In this document: positions 11,718 through 23,032 of the stretch, piece after piece
Position numbering within the stretch: position 1 is the stretch's first letter
Layout of the letters: every line of letters begins with the position of its first letter
Assembly (NCBI GenBank): GCA_025093555.1
Contig: JAIWNF010000010.1
Location: 434,001-498,000 of the forward strand
DNA length: 64,000 nucleotides
From: Circinella umbellata
Lineage: Eukaryota > Mucoromycota > Mucoromycetes > Mucorales > Lichtheimiaceae
Reading direction: 5' to 3'
Made by a program: the position numbers and the translations under genes
Notes under the pieces: model-generated
Databases searched by the model: none
What the model saw: the letters and a program-made list of their open reading frames with translations, nothing else
What the model was told of the DNA's origin: nothing

Positions 11718-13174
11718 TTATTTTTTGTTATCTTCCACAAAAGCCTGGAACATTTCACCAAATCTATCTCCTACAGGTGTAAATTCATTCAAAATCTTCC
11801 GTGTTTCCATCAATTCCTCAGGTGTAAACTTGATTTGACCCGCACGCAAGTTTTGTTCCAAATGGTTGATTTTTCTAGTTCCCGGAATCACCAAGAATTC
11901 AGGTCCTTGAGCCAATATCCATGCTAATACATACTCGCTTGGAGAGACATTCTTTTTATCTGCTAGTGCTTTAAATTTATGGGTCAGTTTTAGATTCTTT
12001 TCAAAGTTTTCCGGATAGAATCGGGGAAGTGTATGCCGTGCATCATCTTTTGAAAGATCATCAAGAGATTTTATATCACCTGTCATGATGGCACGACCTA
12101 ATGGTGAACTAGACGATTATATTATATTTTGTTATTAAATAGCTAAAATCATTCTTTGATATATATAGTAAACATTTTAATTAATCAATCAAAAAAAAAT
12201 ATTGTTATTATACTTACAAGGCGACAATAGAGATGCCTAGTTCACGTGCAGCCTTGAGAATCCCATTCTTTTCAATATTCAAAAACCAAGGTGAGTATTC
12301 GACTTGAAGGGCGGATATAGGATGAATCTTGTGTGCACGACGGATAGTTTCTTCATTGAATTCGGATAATCCAATGTGTCGGATTTTACCTTCCTTTACA
12401 AGTTCTACCAATGCAGTCATAGTTTCTTCAATGGGTCTATTATTTTCAAATCGAATTTTTGTTTTCATTAATAATAACAATATTTATCTGTTGAATAAGT
12501 AGATCATTTTATTTTATTTTTTGCTACGAAACGTGATTTATCTGCTAAATTTATTACTTACGTGTTTTTATCCATACGATGCATATAATATAAATCAATT
12601 GTATCAACACCCAATCGATCTAAACTTTCTTGACAGGATTTACGAACATATTCAGGTTTACCACAACTTTCCACAAAGAAACCTGCTTCGTCACGGATAA
12701 AACCAAATTTTGTACATAAAAATATTTTGTCTCGATGGGTTTTCAATACTTGACTCAATAACTTTTCATTATGTCCAACACCGTATACATCAGCAGTATC
12801 CCAAAATGTACATCTAACAGCGACGTGATATTATTATTAGCACAGCTATTGAATTGTATTTCTTGTTACACGAATTAATTTTATTGGGGAATTTTCTTTT
12901 ATAATAAAACAAATTAAAAAAGCATATATACCCCAGTTCAACGGCTCTTTCCAAAACCTTGATGCTTGCTTCGTCATCTTGTGGACCATAAAATTCACTT
13001 AAACTAAAAAAAAGCATAAATATAATTTTTTAGTTCAACATGAAAAAAACAAATCAAAGAGTAAAAATCATGAGAAAAAATGAAAGAAACATCTATATAC
13101 TTCATGCATCCAAGACCTATGGGGCTAACAAGTGCATCAGGATTATTTCCTAATTTTCGAAGTTCTGCTTCCAT
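11718..13174 (-). CDS. Aldo/keto reductase (AKR13-like, NADPH-dependent)
   Basis: Five exons on the minus strand: 13174-13101, 13003-12932, 12813-12562, 12436-12218 and 12108-11718, joining to 335 aa. The protein shows the AKR (beta/alpha)8 barrel motifs: GLGCMN-LSEFYG at the N-terminus, DTADVYG carrying the catalytic Asp and Tyr, LCTKFG with the catalytic Lys, and DLYYMHRMD with the catalytic His. Later come the [18 protein letters not shown] and SPLGRA blocks and the C-terminal cofactor-binding [14 protein letters not shown] block. These proteins reduce aldehydes and ketones in the cytosol; the natural substrate cannot be read from sequence. I chose the ATG at 13174 over one 72 bp upstream because the upstream extension is Lys/Leu-rich and unlike the family. 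All introns are GT-AG, and each junction restores a known motif. Confidence 0.9.
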
Positions 13175-14564
13175 TTGTGATAATAAGAGCAAAATCAAAT
13201 TTGAAAGTTGTACTTTTTGTCGCTTTTGTTTCTTTAAAAAAAACACATGTATTTATATTCTTTATTGTTTAGCACGCATGAGGCTTTGACAACAAATGGG
13301 GTTGCCAAATTTGTTTATTATCTTTGGTAATGCTGACGTATTCAATTTCCTTTATATTGCAGAATTCCCAAAACTACATATCTATTATATTCCATATACT
13401 ACTTAGATATACTGTTTGACTGTTGATCGATGAACAGTTGCTGCGGTATAGAATCATCAAAAGTGACATTCTTATAATGGGGTGATGCAAAAGGTCATGT
13501 ATTATATATACTCTGATAAAAAAAAACCATGTTAGGGGCGTGTTAGTATTGTAACATTCGTACCGTTATCCAATTTTTAAACATATATTGTTAGTAGTAT
13601 TAGTATTATTGAGACTAGTATTACAAACAACATTATTTTTGTATAAATAACCCGTTGAGCCTAAAAATTTTATTAAGGTAGAGAATGGAATAAGGGATGT
13701 AACACCAAAAAAGAACACAATACGTACGTACAGTCGAAATTATTCTTATCATTATTATTATTATTATTATTATTACCAGTTCTTGTCACATGGTTCAATC
13801 ATAAATCTTATTTTGTGCCATTTGATTGGATTCTGCCTCTATATCTTTTTAGCTTTTATTTTTACAAAAGCGTATAATATACCCCCTTTCTACCTTATAG
13901 TATATATTTTTCTCTTTTAAGCCTCTTTATTAAATCTGTATTGGTTGTCTTTAAATAAATTATCTTTCATAAATAAATCATTATAATTGAATATGTTTTG
14001 GAATTTATTAAGATTTCTCTCTTTGTGGATTTAGACGTAAGATAACTAAATATCAGAACTCCCACTTACCATTATTTATAAATTATTATGTTAATTACAA
14101 CTTTTTTGCTATTTTTCTCTTAATAATTCATATCATTTATATAACGAAGTTTTTGTCACAACATGAAATGCTGTTACCGTTTGAAGTCCAATTCCGCCCA
14201 ACTTTAAATAGGGCGAACAAAAATTTCGTCCAACTTCCAATTGGACTTTGGGCCGCCCAACTCCCAATTAATAATAAACTTATAATTTTATCAAAAATCA
14301 ATGCAAAAGCAATAATGATTATACTATATTTAATATAAAAAAATGAATAATTTCTCTTCTATTTACAACCTAAGTTTCATCTATTTAACTTTATTTAATG
14401 GGTGTTAATTTTAAGTTATATATATATATATATGTAATTTATCATTCTGAATATAAATTAGTAATATACGGCAAATAATTTCGTATGAGAAAAATAAACA
14501 GCATACATAATGAAAAAAAAAAATAAGAGAATAATGAAATATATATTATAAAGATTATTAAAAG
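13175..14564. other. Intergenic with a GTTGGGCGG-type repeated motif
   Basis: AT-rich region holding the promoter of the aldo/keto reductase and a run of ATT repeats near 13753-13775. Around 14180-14270 there is a small cluster of repeated words (CGCCCAACT, CGTCCAACT and CGCCCAACT variants with CCAATT beside them) that could be the end of a small transposon. No gene was recognised; the frame at 14153-14338 covers this motif cluster and is probably incidental. Confidence 0.45.
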
Positions 14565-16428
14565 CTAGTTTTCTTGTCTTCTGCTCCATTCGGCATGCGT
14601 GTTGTTACATTCGCGAAAACGATGGCAACTCTTTGTACATGGAAGATTGTTCTTCTTGCACTTGCACCGGTTGTTTTCGCATCCTGTTGTACATCCACAT
14701 GTAGGACGATATGCTGACTTAGATTTTCCTATCGCTTCCTTTGCTGCTCTTTTCATGGTAATATAATATCTTGTTGGGACAGATGCAAAAATATCCAACG
14801 TATTCAATTCTGGAAAGTTCAAATCGCGAATATCAAGAAGTTCTCTCCATCTATAGGTCATATGCAGTACACCTGCCTTACACTGAAGACGATATATAAC
14901 ATTTCGTGGATTAATTGGAACGTCACGCCGGTCGATCTCGTCTTCAGGTACATGTACATTTCTCACCAAACACGGTATGTAAAAAGGGTCGTGTTTTCGG
15001 CGAGTCCTATCATCTACTCGAATTCCAACCTGATCTCCCTGCTTGTACAAGACTGGGGTACCATATTTTTTTTCTTGACTAAAGAAGAACAATATGTTTG
15101 AAGTAAAATATACCATTTTAGTTTTCTTATAGATAATTGACCTTTATAATATTGATCTCAAATATGACATAATATAGTGGTAACTTACACAGCTCTTATC
15201 CTTTTAGCACTTTTATTAAAATGTTTCGTAACATTTCTGCGTACTCATTTATGTTGCTGTAACCGATCATCTGGTGCTTCGTCGTAAGATGAATTAGAGC
15301 TACTGCTGTCAATAGGCTGTAAAAAAAATTAGGTGTACCATCAGATCCTATAGTAAAAAAGAGCACAAAAGTAAGAATATTAAAGTGAATTTGAATATAT
15401 TATCGTCAATTACGTCTATAACATATTATGAAAAATAAATAATAAAGTTTGACACGCACTAGTTCTTGTTATTTGCATGACATCTTGTACATTATGTAAA
15501 GGTTTTTTTCCTTTGTAAATAAGTAAATGTATTAACATTATATATTGACTGATAATCTTTTGATATCAAATACGAAATATAATAAGATTGAAATAATATA
15601 AAGTTACCTTTTGCTCTACCCTTGCTGGTTCTTACACGTCTGTTTGCTATAATATTTATCGAGAAGTAAGTATGCAATAAAAAATTACAACATTAGATAA
15701 AAGTACAAAATTACCTCTTTTTGATTTGTTATCAGTACTTAATAAGCTTCTTTGAGCATGTGTGCCATAAAGTCCGGCTTTATTTTTATTAGAAAAAAAA
15801 ATGTTATGTACATTAGCTTTGTGCAAAACGCATATAGTATTGAGCATTTATTTTCAACTAAAAAAAACCAAATACCATCATTGTCTTCTGACTGGCAAGC
15901 AATATCTGAATAATATGATGAAGAAGGAGAAGCTATAGATGGGAATGGATTATCTAATAAGAATATTTTTTAGAATCTCGTATATTTTAGAAGCGATATG
16001 TGTAATAGACAATGTAAAAAAAAACACTTGTTATTACGTACTGGAAGAACTAGGAATGCTGTAGGTAGGAATTAAACAACGAGGAGTTATAGTTTGTTGT
16101 GCTAATAGATAAAAATGTTATATTTAAGTATACGTATATATTTTATGCTTAGGTATATTAATAAAAGAAGAAGATTTATGTACCCTTTTTTGAAGATTCA
16201 GTATTTATATTTTTTGTCTGAAGAGTAGAATGAATAATGAAGGGATTTCCTACCATTTTCAGTTTATTATATGAGTATACATTCTTAACATTTGCTATTT
16301 ATATGACAAAAGTATTAAAAGAAAGCTTACTTTTACGGCGACTTGGATCTGGACCTTGTAATGGCATATCTTTGCTTTCTGAACTTGACGAGCTACTGTT
16401 TTTATTTATGGAGATATTGGGTTTGGGG
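14565..16428 (-). pseudogene. Remnant of a transposon-integrase-derived gene with CXC zinc motif
   Basis: The last exon (about 15082-14565) encodes a post-integrase stretch (YKQGDQVGIRVDD) and ends in a cysteine cluster, CGCTTGCENNRCKCKK followed by CTKSCH. This CXC pattern caps integrase-derived proteins such as KRBA2/SCAND3-like genes and Ginger/Gypsy-type elements. Upstream are small exon-like blocks bounded by splice consensus: about 15319-15182, 15655-15608, 15776-15717, 15954-15875 and 16104-16042, several of which join in frame into a Ser/Pro-rich linker. The integrase catalytic core is absent, and the 15.2-kb block has an in-frame TGA just before a basic helix ending KRIRAV. I therefore call it a truncated, probably dead copy. 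Its upstream end abuts the zinc-finger palindrome. The exact family is uncertain. Confidence 0.5.
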
Positions 16429-16430
16429 AT

Positions 16431-16854
16431 GTATTGACGTGGCCCGGAAACATTTTGAGACAAAATCCATAAGAACGTGCTTGACCATACGGTAAAATGC
16501 TTTTTCATCTTGAGTGGTACTGGCAGCATTGAGACTTGGATATTGGTAATCTTCCATATCAGTATGCGACTCACAAGACGAGAGAATTTGCTTCAAGAGT
16601 TCCAAACTACTTGCATGATGGCTATGCATCGAAGCAAGATTCCTTTCATCATTCTGGTTTCCTTCTCCGATAGCTGTATCTTCTTCTATCATGTTGTCAA
16701 TGCTTTGCATGCTAAATACGTAATGGTTGGATAATTGTTCTCGATCTGCTCGTGTAATTCTTGGTGTATTGATTGGAACGATCCGATAAGATAACGTGGT
16801 ATCAAAAGTGATAGTTTCTTGTGCTTTTATAATTTTGATCTAATAAAAAAAATG

Positions 16855-16885
<31 letters not shown>

Positions 16886-17528
16886 ACGTGTAAGCAACTT
16901 GTAGACTTTTTTTTTATTTTTTTATGTCATCTATATACATATCAGATTGTTTACCAGATCACTGTTACCGAAACGTTTATTAGTTATTATTGTTGTCGGT
17001 GGTGGTGGTGGTGGTGGTGCAGACGATAAAGCTTGATTTACACCAGAAGCAAAAGATAAGAGTGGGGTTGTGCTGGAACAAGATGATGCTGAAGTTGTGC
17101 TGGAGATTGAAAAAGTAAGTGGACCCGGTTGAATAAGGAGGTGGGTTTTGAAATGACTATCAAGTTGCTCAATACTATAATGGAAATCATTACAAATCGC
17201 ACATGCGAAAATTAAAGAATATTGAAGGTTTGGTTGCTTTTGAAGCGTAGTAGTAGAAATAAAACGGTAACTACAAGGGGAAAAAACAATCAATAAAATG
17301 GAAAGACTTTGTTTTTCTGTGCCCTTGCTAAAGTAAAAAAAAAAAAAAGAAAACTATTCTTACAAACTGGTTCGACGCGTTTTGTCAGCAGGGTGCGGCG
17401 GTAAGTTGGAAACTTTGAAGCAATCACACCTCTTGAGAGCATAACATTGTGTCTTTTTATATGATTATATAGTGTTACCCGATTTCTCAGGTCCTCATTG
17501 CACAAGTGGCAACGAAATGTTCTCAGCA
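16431..17528 (-). pseudogene. Left arm of a large palindrome: truncated C2H2 zinc-finger gene copy
   Basis: Read on the minus strand, this arm encodes two C2H2 fingers. The first is CHLC followed 12 residues later by H-x3-H; the second is CAIC with the same spacing. A Ser/Thr/Pro-rich stretch with a poly-Pro run follows, then a block beginning TFDTTLSYRIVPINTPRITRADRE and a segment rich in SHHASSLELLKQ-type sequence. The arm stops at about 16431, where it loses homology to the right arm. The same exons occur in opposite orientation at 17564-18862. Here the frame of the third exon is intact where the right arm has stop codons. The start and the C-terminal half are missing, so it cannot make the full product. 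Confidence 0.7.
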
Positions 17529-18862
17529 CGCAGATCATTAGCAAGGAATCCTTCCTGTTTGCATGCTGAGAACATTTCGTTGTCACTTGTGCAATGAGGA
17601 CCTGAGAAATCGGGTAACACTATATAATCATATAAAAAGACACAATGTTATGCTCTCAAGAGGTGTGATTGCTTCAAATAATCTTGTTTTTTTAGTAACA
17701 TGGTGTATTTTTCGTTTTAAGTTTCCAACTTACCGTCGCACCCTGCTGACAAAACGCGTCGAACCAGTTTGTAAGAATAGTTTTCTTTTTTTTTTTTTTA
17801 CTTTAGCAAGGGCACAGAAAAACAAAGTCTTTCCATTTTATTGATTGTTTTTTCCCCTTGTAGTTACCGTTTTATTTCTACTACTACGCTTCAAAAGCAA
17901 CCAAACCTTCAATATTCTTTAATTTTCGCATGTGCGATTTGTAATGATTTCCATTATAGTATTGAGCAACTTGATAGTCATTTCAAAACCCACCTCCTTA
18001 TTCAACCGGGTCCACTTACTTTTTCAATCTCCAGCACAACTTCAGCATCATCTTCTTCCAACACAACCCCACTCTTATCTTCTGCTTCTGGTGTAAATCA
18101 AGCTTTATCGTCTGCACCACCACCACCACCAACAAGAACAACAACAACAACTAATAAACGTTTCGGTAACAGTGATGTAGTAAACAATCTGGTATGTTTA
18201 TAGATGACATAGAAAAAAACAAGTCTACAAGTTGCTTACACGTACACACACACACACATATATATATACATATTTTTTTCATAGATCAAAATTATAAAAG
18301 CATAAAATACTATCACTTTTGATACCACGTTACCTTATCGGATCGTTCCAATCAATACACCACGGCACCAACCACCAGAAAGAGAATTAAATTTCATTGG
18401 AAGTGGACTAGGATGCTCAAATTGAGGACAATTAGAAGTACAACAATAAATATCACCTACATAAATACTCCGCAAAGAAGCAAGTAGTATTTGCCTGCCC
18501 ATTCATATTGAAAAGGAATCCATTGAAAGAATCACACGAGCAGATCGAGAAAATTTATTCAAACATTACGTATTTAGAATGCAAAGCATTGACAACATGA
18601 TAGAAGAAGATACAGCTATTGTATAAGGAAACCAGAATGATCAAAGGAAACTTGCTTCGATCCATAGCCATCATGCAAGTTGTTTGGAATTCTTCAAGCA
18701 AATTCTCTCGTCTTGTGAGTCGCATTTTGATCTGGAAGATTACCAATATCCAGGTCTTAATGCTGCCAGTACCACTCAAGATGAAAAAGCATTTTACCGT
18801 ATGGTCAAGTACGTTCTTATGGATTTTGTCTCAAAATGTTTCCGTACCACATCAATACATTC
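16431..18862. repeat. Large imperfect inverted repeat (palindrome), 35-bp spacer
   Basis: Arms 16431-17528 and 17564-18862 are reverse complements of one another with a 35-bp centre (17529-17563). The match was followed by eye across two zinc-finger exons, two introns including the GT/AT microsatellite near 16857 and 18243, and most of a third exon. The right arm carries an extra block of about 43 bp (near 17677) and another of about 165 bp (about 18359-18525). Point differences between the arms argue against a simple assembly fold-back. Confidence 0.9.
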
Positions 18863-20003
18863 AAACCATGAAAGGATCTTCTTTGCTGATCGTGTAGTAC
18901 CAATTTTTTCTACATAGCAGTCAATACTACTGCCAGTACTCGAAGAAGAGGAAGAAGATAGTCCAAGAAAGCGCTATAAGCTTAGCTGTGACTTGTCAAA
19001 TGTCACTAGCTTATGGAAAGAGGGAAAGAGTGGACTGTGGGCTTGGCTCAAGGGAAGCCAAGCATTAATAGCTTGAACGAAGAATATGGTAGTAAATGGA
19101 GAGAAGAATCAAAAGGTAATGCATTCGAAAATCATCATCAGAATATTCATTTCGAGTGGTAAGTTGTTATACAAAAAAGAGGAGTTATGGTGATAAGGCA
19201 TACAAAAAAAAGTTTTCAAAGATGGGAAAAGAAAGTATTGTTTTGTTGAACATAGAAACTAATCATTTGAGTTGATATCCCAGGTGTGAGAAAAAAATCA
19301 AAAGTTTACAAGCGACTTCATTTTTTGCCACTGATATTCAACGCACAAGCCCAAACTTTGCCAATGGTCTGGGATATTCTACTTTGGTCGGCCACATGGA
19401 TGATGAGCGGGTGGTGATTGAAGCATCATCAGGTGGAGAAAACGAGAACATGAATCATACTCAAGATGATGCTTTGAAATTAATAAAGGCACTGACGTCA
19501 ATTGTTATATTGAAAGCATATCAAATGAAAAATGCCCGATTCGAAACGTACAACAAGTTTAAAGCCATTAGTATTCAAGTAATTAAGCGCAAACTCACGT
19601 TGTCCGTTCTTTCTATGGCACCCAACAAAAAGTTTGTTTTTGATGAGCGACGTAGCGCGACAATTCCAATCACTTTTCACGAACGGGATGATTGGCTTCT
19701 AGTGTTTGAATTGTTGGCAGATTTTGAGGTAGGCGCACGCATACGGTTTTGTAATTATGACTTATATATATAATGAGGATCATATATGTAGAGTGGCTAA
19801 TAAATTATTATTTTTTGCAGCAACTTCTAAATGAACAAGATAAAATTGAAAGAATTTTGAGACACGAGAATAGTTGCGGTGGAGCGGCTGATGATGAAAC
19901 GATCCAACATGTATTTAAAACAACTGACGATAATATGAATGGGTCACAAATTGTTTTAGATAACATCATCGATACTAACACTTCCCTTGGTGATGACGAG
20001 TAA
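17564..20003 (+). pseudogene. Degenerate C2H2 zinc-finger / GCR1_C-like DNA-binding gene (right arm and tail)
   Basis: The longest copy of the island's zinc-finger family. After the two C2H2 fingers and the Ser/Pro linker comes the shared exon, here broken by a TAA right after IKIIKA and another stop further on. It continues past the palindrome into an acidic stretch (LEEEEEDSPRKRYK), a block near 18990-19160 resembling the GCR1_C DNA-binding domain (SLWKEGKSG then SLNEEYGSKWREE, split across two frames), and C-terminal exons at about 19285-19728 and 19821-20003. The last of these gives QLLNEQDKIERILRHE and ends LGDDE. GCR1_C domains occur in yeast Gcr1 and in Crypton-type tyrosine-recombinase transposons; no recombinase is visible here. 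I see the breaks directly; the domain assignment is an inference. Confidence 0.55.
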
Positions 20004-21164
20004 TTATAACATTGATATATTAAAAAAACTGGTCTTTTTCTTTTACTTTATTCTTTGAACATACCAAATTATACTAAACACTTCCCCTCCTTCATACTAA
20101 TCAAAGCAAACTAAAAAAAACCTCTCCTCCCGTACTAAATTGACACCCTTTATCTTAATAAGAGATTTCGTTTTAATCTTGGGGATCTACAGTATTTACA
20201 TTGTTGCCTGTACATAGAACATTCCAGTTTATCAAACAAAGCGGCATGCTATTTCTGTGTTTATTGGTAGGACAACATTACTTTGACCACCACCAGCAGC
20301 AACAACAACACCCGATGAAAACAAACGTAAATAGTTATATTTTTTGTATCATTAATTAATGAAGCCCCCTACAATCCTGTATTCTGTTTTTTGTATTATT
20401 ATTGAAAAACTTAAAACAAAATATATACATATATAAAAGAAGATTGTTTGAACCAATCACACCCTTTATCGGAACATACCATTGTATCTTTTTATAATGA
20501 TTAAATATAATCCGATTTGTCAAAGAAGAATGAAGAGGGAAGGAATGTTACTAAAACAGGAAACATAATTCCATAAATGGAAGTATTGATTTAAATCAAC
20601 AAAGAAATCCTTCCAAATTAGGAACGATTTGATGGACTCAGTGCTGATTGCAGTCTATTTTTTTTTTTATCCCAAATGAAATACTCCTTGTTGCCCAACG
20701 CAACAAAACTATTATAGATCGTCATGACAATAAAGTGTCACGACTTTGAATAGACCATTACGTGATGAAAACTATATTTTTTGCACTGCACAAATGAAAG
20801 TCTTTTGCGCTGCGCGAAAAGTGGATTATTTAACGCTGTTTTGAAAGAGTGTGATAATTGTCTAATATGCTGTTGGAAATCATGAAACCACACATACATG
20901 CAAGTGAAGAAAAAAAAATAAAGCAGTTTTTTATTTTTTGTTGCTCAGACCCAAGATATAAAAAAAAAGAGCGAGCAGGTTGTTGTCAAAAAAAAACCAG
21001 TGCATCAAAATTGTCAGTTATTCTCAACATATTTGCAAGAAGTATAATGCCTTATTTTCCTTCAAGGCTTTATTTACATGCCAAAAGAAAGATCACATAT
21101 AATAGGTGTCATTACATTATAAATTGACCTTTTTTTTATTAACTGTTGTAAATATCTACATAAT
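20004..21164. other. Gene-poor part of the transposon island
   Basis: AT-rich sequence between the zinc-finger pseudogene and the JEN1 fragment. It contains a short degenerate zinc-finger relic (20446-20531), listed separately, and a (CAN)n stretch around 20293-20312. No intact coding region was recognised; the frame at 20858-21127 is lysine-rich and uninformative. Confidence 0.5.
20446..20531 (-). repeat. Old, diverged relic of the zinc-finger exon
   Basis: Read on the minus strand, about 85 bp align by eye with the first C2H2 finger exon of the palindrome (the segment around ...AATCGG...AATCAT...AAAAAGA.ACAATG.TATG...GGTGTGATTG). Substitutions and small gaps are frequent, so it is an older or less constrained copy than the two palindrome arms. 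Confidence 0.55.
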
Positions 21165-21884
21165 CTTTTATTTCTTTTCTGTTGTGTTTTGTATATTAAT
21201 ATCTTCAGATGATATAGCAGGAGCAAAAGATTCATCTTGTTGACCTTGTTTCTTTTTTTAAGCATTTAAATCAATTTAATCCAATAATTTATTCATTTTT
21301 ATCTTCATAAAGATTTTGCATAAAATCTTTATTTCTTTTTTCCTTTTTTAACAAAGCTATCCGTATTTTGTAAAATATATTTGATTTTTATAAGCCTTTA
21401 CTTTATATGTACGTACATATTAGAACTACTAATATATATTACAAAAAGACTTACTGGTAATAATAAGACATGCAACTACACATCCCATAAAAATAGCTTG
21501 TGGAAGACCTATATCAAAATACATACAGTAAGTACGTAAAAAGTAAATATATTATTCATCATTATTCTATTTTAAAACATACCATAATCTGGAATAGATT
21601 TTCCATCACGTAATTGTAAGCTACCATCCGAATTTCTTAAAGGATATCTTTTCTCCCAAAGTTGCTTGAATTTGTGAACTAGCTACACTAATCAAGTTAC
21701 CTAGTTGATAGGCTAAGCCTAAAAGAAAATAACCCATTTTTTACTTCAATAATTAACACTACAGCTAATACGTAATAGTTATCATCCGTAAGAGAGAAAA
21801 CAAATTTACCTGGCATTAATCCACGGAAATTAGCGGGCGCCAGTTCATTTATATGAGCAAGAACAATACCTATAGTAAATATTA
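21165..21884 (-). pseudogene. Fragment of a JEN1-type MFS carboxylate transporter (C-terminal part)
   Basis: Exons 21869-21810, 21718-21583 and 21508-21455 plus a tail encode the last membrane region of a Jen1/sialate-type MFS transporter. HINELAPANFRG comes first, then GLAYQLGNLISVASSQIQAT, then the strand leading to IPDYG, and finally GLPQAIFMGCVVACLIIT. Splice sites are preserved (CCAG|GTAAAT, TATG|GTATG). An extra A in the GGAGAAAAGATATCC stretch shifts the frame, and the true continuation (RYPLRNSDGSLQLRDGKS) is in the next frame. The whole N-terminal part is absent: the homology begins in an intron at about 21884, where it meets an ADE5,7 fragment. A short acidic/Gln tail around 21165-21260 may be its original C-terminus. 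It is a truncated, frameshifted piece, not a working transporter. Confidence 0.7.
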
Positions 21885-22990
21885 CACCAAGACCTTTGGG
21901 AATATTGTCGAGGAAACCGCCACCAGTGATATGGACCATACCCTTGATCAAGCCCTTGTGGATAGCAGGTAAACATAGATACGAGTGGTTGTTAACAAAT
22001 CACGACCCAAAGTAGTACCCTTTTTCCATGGGGATGGAGATTGGTACGGTAAACCAGGTTGTGTGGCAATGATCGTACGAACAAGTGAGAAACCGCTTAA
22101 GTAAACACCTGAAGAGGCCAAGCCCAACAAAACATCACCAGCCTTGATGGGGCTGTCGGCACGAGCAAGAATCTTGGAGCGTTCAACAGCACCAACAGAG
22201 AAAACTGCACCATTATAGTCACCCAATTCATAAAGACCAGACATTTCAGCGGTTTCACCACCAATCAAAGCTGCACCAGCTTGAAGACCAGTTAAGTCGT
22301 TGACGTTCATGGCAACCAAATCGATACCAACAGTATCACGAATACCACAAGTTTGAGCAATCTTAAGTTTGGTACCAATATCATTTGTAGCAGAGACGAG
22401 AATAGGATCAACAAATCAGCAGCCTTTAAATCAAAGAGACCACCAAAACCACCAATATCAGAATCAGGACGATACGACACGACGTGTGGATTTAATAAGT
22501 GGCTTGATTTTTTCAACCAAAAGGTTATCAGCATCAATATCCACACCACCAGCAACATAAGAAAGACCGGTTTCTTTTTGTTGTTCGTCAGCATAGTTGA
22601 AAGCTCTGGTTTCGCAAATTGTCCCATTTTTTTTACCTGTGAGCGATATCGTTACGATAGTATATGCCTTCGAATTCAATGGACTTGACACTAGCATAAG
22701 CCTTGTCAACGGCTTCACGTAAAGTAGATTAGTGGCAGAAGCAGCCAATACACGACCACCCGAAGTCAAAAGTTTACCATTTTCTAATTTGGTACCAGCA
22801 TGGAATACTAACACATCTTTGAGAATATCCTTGATAGTAATTTCCTTGTATTACCAGGGTAGCCACCTGAAGCAATGATAATAGTAGCACCGTATTCTTG
22901 CTTGGTCGTAATGCTAACAGCATCCAGACAGCCTTCAGCACAAGCTTGAAATAACAATTCATGTCAATTGTCATAACCAAACTCCACCCA
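21885..22990 (-). pseudogene. Fragment of bifunctional GARS-AIRS (ADE5,7) purine gene
   Basis: Read 22990 to 21885 on the minus strand, this is the end of phosphoribosylamine-glycine ligase joined to the start and middle of phosphoribosylaminoimidazole synthetase. Recognisable pieces, in several frames, are [107 protein letters not shown] and [15 protein letters not shown]. Multiple frameshifts, both ends missing and a fused neighbour show it is dead. In fungi the intact enzyme catalyses steps 2 and 5 of de novo IMP synthesis; a working copy must lie elsewhere. A 31-nt GT...AG-bounded insert (22606-22636) between AHR and AFNYAD looks like a shrunken intron, favouring capture as DNA rather than retrotransposition. 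Confidence 0.85.
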
Positions 22991-23032
22991 GTTTCCTTTT
23001 TTTTTTCAATATATTACAAAATATGTACCATA

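Noticed and set aside
13175..13246. Upstream in-frame ATG for the aldo/keto reductase
   Set aside because: The extra 24 residues are Lys/Gln/Leu-rich and unlike the family N-terminus, which begins just before [15 protein letters not shown].
16431..18862. Possibility that the palindrome is an assembly fold-back artefact
   Set aside because: The arms differ by many point changes and by two length differences (about 43 and 165 bp), and stop codons occur in one arm only; an artefact would give identical arms. Long reads should still confirm.
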